From the NCBI GenBank assembly GCA_900768265.1, contig CAAGCF010000004.1:31077-95076 (forward strand): DNA of 64,000 nucleotides, read 5' to 3'. The position numbers and the translations under genes were made by a program. Positions 32,528 through 40,675 of the stretch are shown one piece after another; position 1 is the stretch's first letter; every line of letters starts with the position of its first letter. The stretch is from an uncultured Collinsella sp. GTDB taxonomy: Bacteria > Actinomycetota > Coriobacteriia > Coriobacteriales > Coriobacteriaceae. Below the pieces are notes generated by a model. That model had not been told where the DNA came from, made no database searches, and saw only the letters and a program-made list of their open reading frames with translations.

Positions 32528-34377
32528 GAAAGATCACTCTCCGTATAGGTTCTTTGGTATCCGAGCAAATATAGGCATATCCCAACGATTATAGAGGATA
32601 GGGTTCCCGCAACCGCCGCCTTGACGACGACCGCGGCCGCAAGGCTGGCAATTTCCATATGGTGTGCAAGACAGAGCGACGCCGCAGAGCCTATTCCGCA
32701 GCCGGCGATGGCAGCGATTGCAGTCAGGTTCGAGCCCTGCTCAGCACGCTTGGCATGGGCGTTGAGCAGCAGAGATGTCAGTGCAGCTGTCGCCGCGACG
32801 AGCACAACGGCAGCCCAGAAGAGCATGTCTCCCAGCGCCGCGGCAACATTGCCGAGTCCCAGCACGCCTCCGGCGGAAAGCGCAACCGTAGCCAGGCGGC
32901 CAAAAAGCGCGCCCATCCCCGTGGCGGCCGCGGCGCTTGCCGGGCCGAGCAAAAAGGCCGCGATGCCGGCGGCGACCCCGGCGGCAAGGAGGACGTCGCC
33001 CGTCAGACAGCCAAGTGCCACCGCGCAGGTGAGCGCGGCGCTCGCGGCAGCCTCGGTGCGGCCCCAGGCGATCCACCAACCGGACATGGTGGCGGCAAAG
33101 AGCACCGCGACGGGCAGCATCGACAGGATGCCCTGCGCCTGCATGGTGGCGTTGGCCATAAGTACCAAAAAGCCCACGGCCGAGATAGCCGAGCCAATCT
33201 GCGGGGCCAGGCTGGCGGCCGCCCCAATCGCGATGGCCGCGGCAATAAGTCCGGGAAGCGCCGCGACGCCAGCCGTCTGCATCAGCAAAAAGCTAAAGGC
33301 ACCACACGAGAGAGCCGAGATGGCGCGCATGGTGTAGTTGCGCGCGTGGCTCCAGCGCGTGCCCGCCCAACCAAGTGCGGGGTCGACCTCGATGGTGTCG
33401 TCCTCATAGGGCAACGATTCGATATCGTCTGCCGCGCGCTCGTCATCCGACAGCTCGCCCACCATCTGCTCCAGGCTGCGACGGCCCTCGCGCACGCTGC
33501 CCAAGCCGGCGAGCAGCTGGTCGCAAAATGCCTCGATGCTGTTGGGGCGGTCTTGTGGCATGGGGGAGAGGGCGCTCATGAGCGCAGCCTCGGCTCCCGG
33601 GGGAAAGTGCGGGATGAGCTCGCTGGGGTAGGTGGCACCGCCGATGATGCGGCCGAGCGAGTCGCCGGGCGTGGCGGCCATAAAGGGAGCGCTGCCGCAC
33701 AGGCCCTCGTAGATCACACAAGCGAGGGCAAAGACATCGGCGCGCTCGTCGACCGTGCCGGTTTCGATGTCGAGCTGCTCGGGCGGCATGTAGCCGATGG
33801 TGCCGCCGCGTGAGCCGCCAAAGCCGCCGGCAGACGACAGCCGCGCCATGCCAAAGTCGGTGAGCTTTACATTGCCCGAGTGGTCGATGAGCACGTTGGC
33901 GGGCTTGATGTCCAGGTGGAGCACGCCATTGCTATGGGCGAAGGTGAGCGCCTGGCCCAGCGCGTCGGCAATTGCCGCGGCCTCGTCAAAGGTGAGCGAA
34001 TGGCCGTCCACGCGATGCAAAAACTCGGCTAGGGACATGCCGTCGACATATTCCATGACCAGGTAGGCATAGGCGGTATCGTGCGTAAAGTCGATAACCT
34101 GCACGATATTGGGATGTTGAAGCATGGCGGCAGTGTGCGCCTCGCGCAGGACATCCATGATGTCGCTGGCGGGCATGCCGGCACCGTTGATAAGGGGGAT
34201 GCGCTTAATGGCGACGCGGCGGCGCAGGTGCGTGTCGCGGCAGATCTCGATGGAGCCAAAACCGCCGGTCGCGAGCGTCTCGAGCGGCTGGTACCGCTTG
34301 AGCAGCTCGCGAGAGCTGGTGCCCTCCAAGGGAACGTCCGGCGAGAACCGGGCGGTATGTTGCGAGAAAAGCGGCAT
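32524..34377 (-). CDS. Ser/Thr kinase with polytopic membrane C-terminus
   Basis: This is a 617-residue protein. The kinase domain (about 28-290) has ATGGFGSIEI, lysine in VAIKRI, TDFGMARL and an APE-like PPEQL. The catalytic loop reads HLDIKPAN rather than HRD, so it is a non-RD kinase. The C-terminal half holds about nine to ten hydrophobic segments rich in Ala/Gly (350-610). There is no PASTA domain. It heads the minus-strand fha-phosphatase-SEDS/PBP-pknB cluster in a role where mycobacteria carry pknA near the end. ATG 34377 has CGAGGG at six bases; TTG 34383 is an alternative. Confidence 0.9.
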   Translation of the reverse strand: MPLFSQHTARFSPDVPLEGTSSRELLKRYQPLETLATGGFGSIEICRDTHLRRRVAIKRIPLINGAGMPASDIMDVLREAHTAAMLQHPNIVQVIDFTHDTAYAYLVMEYVDGMSLAEFLHRVDGHSLTFDEAAAIADALGQALTFAHSNGVLHLDIKPANVLIDHSGNVKLTDFGMARLSSAGGFGGSRGGTIGYMPPEQLDIETGTVDERADVFALACVIYEGLCGSAPFMAATPGDSLGRIIGGATYPSELIPHFPPGAEAALMSALSPMPQDRPNSIEAFCDQLLAGLGSVREGRRSLEQMVGELSDDERAADDIESLPYEDDTIEVDPALGWAGTRWSHARNYTMRAISALSCGAFSFLLMQTAGVAALPGLIAAAIAIGAAASLAPQIGSAISAVGFLVLMANATMQAQGILSMLPVAVLFAATMSGWWIAWGRTEAAASAALTCAVALGCLTGDVLLAAGVAAGIAAFLLGPASAAAATGMGALFGRLATVALSAGGVLGLGNVAAALGDMLFWAAVVLVAATAALTSLLLNAHAKRAEQGSNLTAIAAIAGCGIGSAASLCLAHHMEIASLAAAVVVKAAVAGTLSSIIVGICLYLLGYQRTYTESDLS

Positions 34378-34519
34378 GGCCAACCCTCGTGCGTTTAAAG
34401 TTCGTTTGCGAGCGGCGGGCGCGGGGCCGAGCCATTCGCGGTGGCATAGATGCTGCTAGTTTAGCACGCTCGGGCGCATGGTGAAGGTAGCGGGGCGAGG
34501 TGGCCTATCTGACTTGGCC

Positions 34520-35236
34520 TTAGCGCTTCTTCTTGTTCTTCTTCTGCTTACGCTGCTTGGCCTTCGCGCTCTTGGGCTCGCTTTCCTGCTTGGCCTTGGC
34601 AGCGGCCTTTTCGGCCTTCATCTTCTTGCGTTTGGTCTCGATGCGGAGTTTTTTGTTGATGCGCGCCTTAAGGAAGGGGCCAAACTGCTCGGCATCGCCG
34701 CGGACAAAGGTGTCCTTAGGGATCGTCACGCCCTGGTCGGCGAACATGGCTACAAAGATGCGCTCGCCGTCGAGTACGTGGTCGAGTTTCTCAAACGGGA
34801 AGAACTGCGACTTGCCGCTCTTGCCCCAGACCATCAGGCCGTCCTCGTTGACGGCGACGCGGCGGTAGCGGCCGCCCATGGACTCGTCTGCCTCGACGGC
34901 TTCGATAAAGTCGCGCGCGAGCGTATGGTGCAGATTTTTGCTCCACCAGGCCAAAAAGGCGCCGAACACGATCAGGACGACGCCGAACTTGATCCAGCTG
35001 CCGCCGGCCACCAGCATGCCAATACCCAGCAGGGCGGCAATGGCGGCGGCGACGTACAGGGAGCCGCGGCGCCTGGGCGAGGCAACCAAGCGGGCGAAAT
35101 CGGTGACGAGGTCGTTTTCGTACTGATACTCGTTAAGGTACAGGATGCCGTCATCGGCTGCTGCCTGCGCCTCGAGCGCGACCTCGACCTGGTCGGCTGC
35201 TTCGGAGGGAACGAGGTTGCTCTCTACGTCTGCCAT
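34520..35236 (-). CDS. YcxB-like membrane protein with basic tail
   Basis: This 238-residue protein has an acidic N-terminus and two adjacent membrane helices (about 58-98, LYVAAAIAALLGIGMLVAGG). A YcxB-like domain follows (about 100-190: YRRVAVNEDGLMVWGKSG, FFPFEKLDHV). A Lys/Ala-rich tail ends KQRKQKKNKKKR. YcxB-like proteins are uncharacterised. It lies 143 bp upstream of the kinase cluster on the same strand and is divergent from dnaX, so it could share or precede the cluster promoter. The basic tail might bind RNA or membrane surface; that is inference from composition. Confidence 0.8.
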   Translation of the reverse strand: MADVESNLVPSEAADQVEVALEAQAAADDGILYLNEYQYENDLVTDFARLVASPRRRGSLYVAAAIAALLGIGMLVAGGSWIKFGVVLIVFGAFLAWWSKNLHHTLARDFIEAVEADESMGGRYRRVAVNEDGLMVWGKSGKSQFFPFEKLDHVLDGERIFVAMFADQGVTIPKDTFVRGDAEQFGPFLKARINKKLRIETKRKKMKAEKAAAKAKQESEPKSAKAKQRKQKKNKKKR

Positions 35237-35351
35237 GCTCTTTGGACTCCTATCGCGGCGGGCTCGCCGTACGGGTTATTATGAATGCAGTATGCCGTGC
35301 GACCGCATGGCCGTCGCGGCAACAAGACTCAGTATACCCGGGGGAGCACCC

Positions 35352-37757
35352 ATGGAATCGTTGTACCGAAAGTATCGCCCGCTCACCTTCGACTCCGTGG
35401 TGGGCCAGCAGCATATCGTCTCGACGCTCGAGCACGCCATTACCGAGGGGCGCCTGTCCCACGCGTACCTGTTTTGCGGTCCGCGCGGCACGGGCAAGAC
35501 CACCATGGCGCGCATCCTTGCCAAGGCGCTGCTGTGCCGCAATGCCGAGGCGGCGCGCGCCGAGGGTGCGAGCGGCTGCATGCCCGACGGCACCTGTGAG
35601 GAATGCGAGCTCATCGCCGAGGGCAACCACCCAGACGTCTACGAGCTCGATGCCGCAAGCCGTACCGGCGTAGACAACGTGCGCGAGGAGATCATCAACT
35701 CCGTTAACTTTGCCCCGGTGCGTGGCAAGTACAAGATCTATATCATCGACGAGGTCCACATGCTCACGACGGCGGCGTTTAACGCGCTGCTCAAGACGCT
35801 CGAGGAGCCGCCGGCGCACGTGATCTTTGTGTTGTGCACCACCGACCCGCAAAAGATTCTGGAGACCATCCTCTCGCGCTGCCAGCGTTTCGATTTCCAC
35901 CGCATCGGTAACGAGGATATCGAGCGCCGCCTGGCATACGTGTGCGAGCAGGAGGGCTTCGACTACGACGACGAGGCGCTTGCCATCGTGGCGCGCCATG
36001 CCAAGGGCGGTATGCGCGACGCGCTTTCCACGCTGGAGCAGCTGAGCGTTTTTGGCAACGGAGCCGTGCATGCGGACGACGCCCGCTCGCTTTTGGGCGA
36101 AGTTCCGGACCAGATTCTGGGCGAGTTTGCGCGCGCCATTGCCAATCGTGATGTCGCCGAGCTGTATGGGCTTATTCGCGCGCAGGTCGAGGAAGGCAAT
36201 GACCTGCTTGAGCTGACGCGCGACCTGGTGGCGCATGTGCGCGATGTGTATGTGGCCTGCGTTGCCGGTGCCCGTGCCGAGCTGTTTGAGGGCGGTGCCG
36301 AGCAGGCCGAGGCACTCGCTGCCGAGGCCGCTGCCTTTGGCGAGCATCCTGCCGACCGTCTGGCCCGCGTGCTGACGGTGCTCGACGATGCCGCGTTGGA
36401 GATGAGGGGTGCGAGCGACGTGCGCCTGGTGCTCGAGATCGCCTGCACGCGTCTGGCACGTCCCGAGGCCGATCTGACCATTGAGGCTCTGGCCGAGCGC
36501 GTGGCGCGTCTGGAGGCCATGGTTGCCAACGCCGCCGTTCCGGCGAGCGTTGCTGCTGCTCAAGCGGGTGCGCCTGCGGCAGTCGCGGCTGCACCTGCGA
36601 CGACACAGCAACCGACGCTGATCTCGGGTGCCCGAGCTGCTACTCCTGCGGCGACCGCCACCCCCGCTGCTACGTCCGTGCATCAGGGTGGCATGCCTTG
36701 GGACCGCGGCGCTGCTGTTCCGGCAGCCCAGTCTGCGCCCAAGTCCGCGGCTCCGGCTCCTGCGCCAAAACCTGTAACGCCTGCACCTCAACCCGTTGCG
36801 GCCCCGGCTCCCTCACCTGCCACTGTGCCGGCACGTCAGTCCCAGCCCAACAACGCCGCCCAGGTTGCTGCCGCCGGCGCCGCCGAGACCCCTGCGGTTG
36901 AGGATGCCGGCGAGCTTCAGCGCAAATGGGCTGAGGTCGTCGAGCGCGTCAAGGCGCGCCAGGCCTCCTACGCAGGGCTTTTGCTCAACGCCCGCGCCAC
37001 GGCCGACGACGGTTCCAAGCTCACGGTTTCGTTCCCCGCGGGCTCGACCTTTGCCATCAAGATGCTCGGACGCGCCGACACGCAGTCGGTGGTCCTGCCG
37101 ACAGTCAGTGCGGTCTTCGGTCGTCGTACCGTCGACTATGTCTTGGATGGGGGTGGCACGCCGGCTCCTCAACATGAGGAGCATTCTCCATCTGCACGGG
37201 CTGCGGCATCTGCGGACCCGCAACCCGTGTCCTCGGCGGCCCCTGAACCCGCTGTGCCCAAACCGGCTGCTCCGGTCCCCGCGCCCAATCCCGCCGCCGC
37301 GCCTGCGCCCAAGTCATCCGACCTGGCCAAGGCACCCTGGCTGCGCTCTGACAACCCTGCTGGCGCTCCTGCCACGGGCAAGCTCCCGACCGAGCCCGCA
37401 CCCCGAGCGCCCGAGCGCGCGTCCGCTCCCAAGGCTCAGCCCGCCGCGCCGTCTGCGCCGTGGGAATCCGAGCAGGTGCCCTATGACGACGCCATGGTCG
37501 GCGGTTTTGCTGCCGATGCCGGCGGGGACGATCTGCCCCCGTTCGACGTGCCGGGTGCGGCGTCCGCGCCCAAGCCCGCTGCAACTGCCCCCAAAGAGGA
37601 GGACGCTCCTGCGGCTCCCTGGGAGTCCAACCCCGGCGCGGGCAGTCCCTTCGGCCATCAAGGCGCAGCTCCAAGCATCCCGCAGACCGAGGACGAGGCC
37701 AAAGCCCTCATCCGCAGTGTCTTCGGCCAGTCCACCATCTTCAAACCGGTGGAGTAG
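35352..37757 (+). CDS. dnaX: DNA polymerase III subunit gamma/tau
   Basis: This 801-residue clamp-loader ATPase begins MESLYRKYRPLTFDSVVGQ. It has Walker A GPRGTGKT at 43-50, a zinc-binding cysteine cluster within about 62-85, DEVHML, and the SRC arginine finger in LSRCQRFDFHR. AAA+ domains span residues 1-370, followed by a long Pro/Ala-rich region interrupted by a tau-like folded segment near 515-600. The clamp loader places the beta clamp on DNA. ATG 35352 follows GGGGAGC; upstream frame overlaps the divergent promoter region. ybaB and recR follow further on, the usual bacterial order, here interrupted by a small minus-strand gene. I looked for a slippery frameshift site for gamma but did not identify one. 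Confidence 0.97.
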   Translation: MESLYRKYRPLTFDSVVGQQHIVSTLEHAITEGRLSHAYLFCGPRGTGKTTMARILAKALLCRNAEAARAEGASGCMPDGTCEECELIAEGNHPDVYELDAASRTGVDNVREEIINSVNFAPVRGKYKIYIIDEVHMLTTAAFNALLKTLEEPPAHVIFVLCTTDPQKILETILSRCQRFDFHRIGNEDIERRLAYVCEQEGFDYDDEALAIVARHAKGGMRDALSTLEQLSVFGNGAVHADDARSLLGEVPDQILGEFARAIANRDVAELYGLIRAQVEEGNDLLELTRDLVAHVRDVYVACVAGARAELFEGGAEQAEALAAEAAAFGEHPADRLARVLTVLDDAALEMRGASDVRLVLEIACTRLARPEADLTIEALAERVARLEAMVANAAVPASVAAAQAGAPAAVAAAPATTQQPTLISGARAATPAATATPAATSVHQGGMPWDRGAAVPAAQSAPKSAAPAPAPKPVTPAPQPVAAPAPSPATVPARQSQPNNAAQVAAAGAAETPAVEDAGELQRKWAEVVERVKARQASYAGLLLNARATADDGSKLTVSFPAGSTFAIKMLGRADTQSVVLPTVSAVFGRRTVDYVLDGGGTPAPQHEEHSPSARAAASADPQPVSSAAPEPAVPKPAAPVPAPNPAAAPAPKSSDLAKAPWLRSDNPAGAPATGKLPTEPAPRAPERASAPKAQPAAPSAPWESEQVPYDDAMVGGFAADAGGDDLPPFDVPGAASAPKPAATAPKEEDAPAAPWESNPGAGSPFGHQGAAPSIPQTEDEAKALIRSVFGQSTIFKPVE

Positions 37758-37778
37758 CTGCGCAGGCGGGTATACCGC

Positions 37779-38252
37779 TCAAGAAGAGGGCTCAATGTCC
37801 GGGCGCATCTGTATTTCGGACATGTGTAGCGTGGTGCCGCGTATCTCGCATTCGAGCAGACAGATGCGTGACGGTCGGCCTAGGGTGCTGAGGTCGACAC
37901 GATACGTCGCATGGCTGTCCGTGTGCTCGACTTGCTCGGCGTTAACGGTTGCTCCGAGTGCCAATAAAGAGCCCGGTTCGGCATCGACAATCTTGAAGTC
38001 CTTTATCTTGACCTTGAAGTCTTGGTAGAGGGACGGGCTGTTGTAGTAAACAGTTCGGGTTCCATCGGTGCACTCATCGGTCGCTTCCCATTTGACGACC
38101 GGCTGGTCCGAGCTTGCTATCAGCAGTTCTGCTCCAAAAGCTACGGCATGGGTGATGACAACCAGCAATGCCCAGCCGACAAAGAGATAGAGAACCACAT
38201 GTGCAACGGGGTGTTTTGAGCGGATGTTTTGGAGCATGTCGGGGGCATTCAT
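37779..38252 (-). CDS. Small membrane-anchored protein, unknown
   Basis: The 157-residue protein has one N-terminal membrane helix at about 17-46 (VAHVVLYLFVGWALLVVITHAV) and an outer domain of about 110 residues with three cysteines. No family is recognised. The ATG at 38252 has GGAGG six bases upstream. It lies convergent to dnaX and divergent from ybaB, breaking the common dnaX-ybaB-recR order. Its lower GC and single-anchor design recall the two unknown genes at 8037 and 8939. Confidence 0.75.
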   Translation of the reverse strand: MNAPDMLQNIRSKHPVAHVVLYLFVGWALLVVITHAVAFGAELLIASSDQPVVKWEATDECTDGTRTVYYNSPSLYQDFKVKIKDFKIVDAEPGSLLALGATVNAEQVEHTDSHATYRVDLSTLGRPSRICLLECEIRGTTLHMSEIQMRPDIEPSS

Positions 38253-38508
38253 GGGGCACCTCCAAATTGCTATCTATGGCAATCAAATTATACCCCGCCG
38301 CCACGCGCGCCACCCCGAGCAGCGGTCCGGCATTTTGGTATCTAGCTGGATGCATAAAATGTCGGATTACGGCTCTACAAGATTTAGCTTTCAATATTAT
38401 GCAGATGCGAATTATTCAACTTTGCATAATCTTTGGGCGCTGCTTGCGCTCCAGGACATGTATATCGACTGAGGTAGCGCGTCCGCCCCGCTCGCTGGCC
38501 TCGCGCCG

Positions 38509-38517
38509 TGGTACGAT
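38509..38517 (+). promoter_or_regulatory. Extended -10 promoter for ybaB-recR
   Basis: TGG-TACGAT (TGn plus -10 hexamer) lies 76 bp before the ybaB start, followed by an AT-rich TTTTTGAGTTTG. The rest of 38253-38592 shows no gene; the stretch at 38350-38440 is AT-rich. Confidence 0.5.
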
Positions 38518-38592
38518 TTTTGAGTTTGAAAGTCCCGCCGCGCTCCGGCTGCCCTTGCAGCTCGGCGTGCGGCCGCACGTAAAGGAGCCATT

Positions 38593-38913
38593 ATGGCCGG
38601 TATGAACATGCAGCAGATGATGAAGCAGGCCCGCAAGATGCAGGAGCAGCTTGCCGCCGCGCAGGAGAACCTCAAGTCCCAGACCGTCGACGCCTCCGCC
38701 GGCGGCGGCATGGTCAAGGTGACCGTTAACGGCGAGATGGAGCTCGTCAACCTCACCATCGATCCCGATGCCCTCGATCCCGAGGACGTCGATATGCTGC
38801 AGGACATGATCATGGCTGCCGTCAACGAGGCCGTTCGCGGCGTCAACGAGCTTGCCAACAAGCAGATGGGCGCCATCACCGGCGGCCTCAACATCCCGGG
38901 CATGCCGTTCTAA
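38593..38913 (+). CDS. ybaB: Nucleoid-associated protein YbaB/EbfC
   Basis: This 106-residue protein begins MAGMNMQQMMKQARKMQEQL and continues with the family core VKVTVNGEMELVNLTIDP. YbaB/EbfC proteins are small DNA-binding dimers commonly encoded between dnaX and recR. AAAGGAG precedes the ATG. recR begins 13 bp after its stop, so the two are co-transcribed. Confidence 0.97.
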   Translation: MAGMNMQQMMKQARKMQEQLAAAQENLKSQTVDASAGGGMVKVTVNGEMELVNLTIDPDALDPEDVDMLQDMIMAAVNEAVRGVNELANKQMGAITGGLNIPGMPF

Positions 38914-38926
38914 GACACGCATATAT

Positions 38927-39523
38927 ATGAGTGCGAATCACAGTCTGCAAAAACTGCTCGATGAGCTGGGTCGTCTGCCGGGCATTGGTCCCAAGTCAGC
39001 CCAGCGCATCGCCTATTACCTGCTCGAGGCCGATGTCGAGGAGGCCCGCCGCCTGGCCGAGGCCATCCTGGAGGTTAAGCAGGAGGTCCATTTTTGCAGT
39101 CGTTGCTTTAACTACGCCACGGCCGACGAGTGCTCCATCTGCCAGGACCCGATGCGCGATACCACTCGCATTTGCGTGGTGGGCGAGCCGCGCGACGTCC
39201 AGGCAATCGAGCGCACGGGCAGCTACCATGGCCTGTACCATGTGTTGGGCGGCGTGATCAGCCCCATGGACAAGATCGGTCCCGAGCAGCTGCATATCCG
39301 CGAGCTGCTGGCGCGCCTGGGCCACGAGGACATCCACGAGGTCATTATCGCCACCAACCCCAACATTGAGGGCGAGACCACGGCGAGCTACCTTGCTCGC
39401 ACCATCAAGCCATTGGGCGTTGAGGTATCGCGTCTTGCGAGCGGCCTTCCCGTGGGCGGCGACTTGGAGTATGCCGACGAGCTTACGCTTGGCCGCGCTA
39501 TCGAGGCCCGCCGCGCGATCTAA
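38927..39523 (+). CDS. recR: Recombination mediator RecR
   Basis: This 198-residue protein, the standard length, has an N-terminal helix-hairpin-helix (LGRLPGIGPKSAQRIAYYLL) and a zinc finger (CSRCFNYATADECSIC). The TOPRIM domain has CVVGEPRDVQAIE, and NPNIEGETTASYL lies in the C-terminal half. RecR acts with RecO/RecF in loading RecA at gaps. The ATG at 38927 has no good ribosome site, so translation is probably coupled to ybaB. Confidence 0.97.
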   Translation: MSANHSLQKLLDELGRLPGIGPKSAQRIAYYLLEADVEEARRLAEAILEVKQEVHFCSRCFNYATADECSICQDPMRDTTRICVVGEPRDVQAIERTGSYHGLYHVLGGVISPMDKIGPEQLHIRELLARLGHEDIHEVIIATNPNIEGETTASYLARTIKPLGVEVSRLASGLPVGGDLEYADELTLGRAIEARRAI

Positions 39524-39673
39524 GCGGCGTCAGCTCCGCGGCATGTCCCGTCGTCCTGCCGCACGGGGCACTCATAACCGAGCGCGCGTTCATGCATTTG
39601 TTGTGCAACAAACCTGCTTTTCATCCGCTTATCGCGTGGATGGGTCCGCTCGCACCTCGTATTTGCCCATTCG

Positions 39674-39760
39674 TTGCGCAACCTTTTGGGTTCGCTGATA
39701 CACTCAAATATGGATATGAAAGAATGCGCCGCTCCTGAGCGGCGTGTTTTTGTTGGAGGA
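39674..39760 (+). promoter_or_regulatory. Promoter and hairpin leader of the anchor-kinase-FHA operon
   Basis: TTGCGC (39674-39679), a 17-bp spacer and GATACA (39697-39702) form a sigma-70-type promoter. The leader then has a CGCCGCT/AGCGGCG hairpin (39727-39744), a TTTTT run (39747-39751) and GGAGGA (39755-39760). That is an intrinsic-terminator shape directly before a ribosome site, so the operon may be attenuated. The same arrangement occurs at 59779-59850. Confidence 0.6.
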
Positions 39761-39811
39761 GAACGCATACGGCCCGGGGGCACTCAGACAAAGCGTGGCG
39801 CCACGGTGCGC

Positions 39812-40675
39812 ATGCGACGCCGGCTGGGCCTGGCGCCTCGGGCGTATGTGCTGCTGTCTTGCTCGCTCGTGCTGGTCATAGCCGGTGTTTCGGCTTATGG
39901 CATGACGGTGCCGTCCATGGTGCAGGCGCATGCTGCGCGCGAGTTGCATATTGGGCGCAAGGCCAAAAGCGACTTGGGAACGACAACTGGATATGCGTGG
40001 GCGAGCGTGGTCTCGCATGTTGTGTTCGGTGGCGACGATGCGGACAGTCCCGAAACATCGGACAACGAGGTTACGCTGGCAAACGGCAAGACCATCGTGC
40101 TCACCAACACCAAGATCATCACGAAGCTTTCCAATAACAGCGTGGCTTCTGTCGTTAACAAGACGGAGCAGCAGAAGGAACAGGATACGCAGCAGACGGG
40201 TAAGCCCGGCGGCTCCGACGGGTCCGGTTCTGGCACCGGTTCGACGGGCTCGGACGGCGGTTCCGGTTCGGGCTCCGCCTCTGGCGGTGGATCTTCGAGT
40301 GGTGGCTCGACGGACGGCGGTGCCGGCGGCGACACGGGCTCGGGTGGTCTCTCGGCTGCCGAGGAGGAGAGTATCCACAGTTGGCTCGTGACCAAATACA
40401 ACATGCTCGATGGCTATGTCGCCCGCGCCAATAGCGTGGTGTCGACCTATAACGCCACGGGCGATACCGGACCGTGCGACACCCTGGCGAATGACATGTT
40501 TGTTATCCGTGCCGAGTTTGGTCGACAAAGGTTCTCGACCAAATCTAAGTGGTATCGGCAGTATGCCAATCTGTGGGGCTGCTATACCAACCTGTGTCAA
40601 TGGGTTGGGCACTACGGCAACGACGACGTCGCGCTCAACAACTTCAACACCAATGTGGCGGCGATCGCCCTATGA
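39812..40675 (+). CDS. Single-anchor extracytoplasmic protein heading a kinase operon
   Basis: Read from ATG 39812 this is a 287-residue protein. A basic start (MRRRLGLAPRAY) leads to a membrane helix at about 12-32 and an outer region. A Gly/Ser/Thr-rich linker (about 130-185) joins a helical C-terminal domain of about 100 residues with two to three cysteines. The start is uncertain: the strong GGAGGA at 39755 is followed six bases later by an in-frame ATA (39767), with GTG 39806 and ATG 39812 further on. The kinase start overlaps its stop by four bases. It is probably the surface part of a signalling unit; no family is recognised. Confidence 0.75.
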   Translation: MRRRLGLAPRAYVLLSCSLVLVIAGVSAYGMTVPSMVQAHAARELHIGRKAKSDLGTTTGYAWASVVSHVVFGGDDADSPETSDNEVTLANGKTIVLTNTKIITKLSNNSVASVVNKTEQQKEQDTQQTGKPGGSDGSGSGTGSTGSDGGSGSGSASGGGSSSGGSTDGGAGGDTGSGGLSAAEEESIHSWLVTKYNMLDGYVARANSVVSTYNATGDTGPCDTLANDMFVIRAEFGRQRFSTKSKWYRQYANLWGCYTNLCQWVGHYGNDDVALNNFNTNVAAIAL

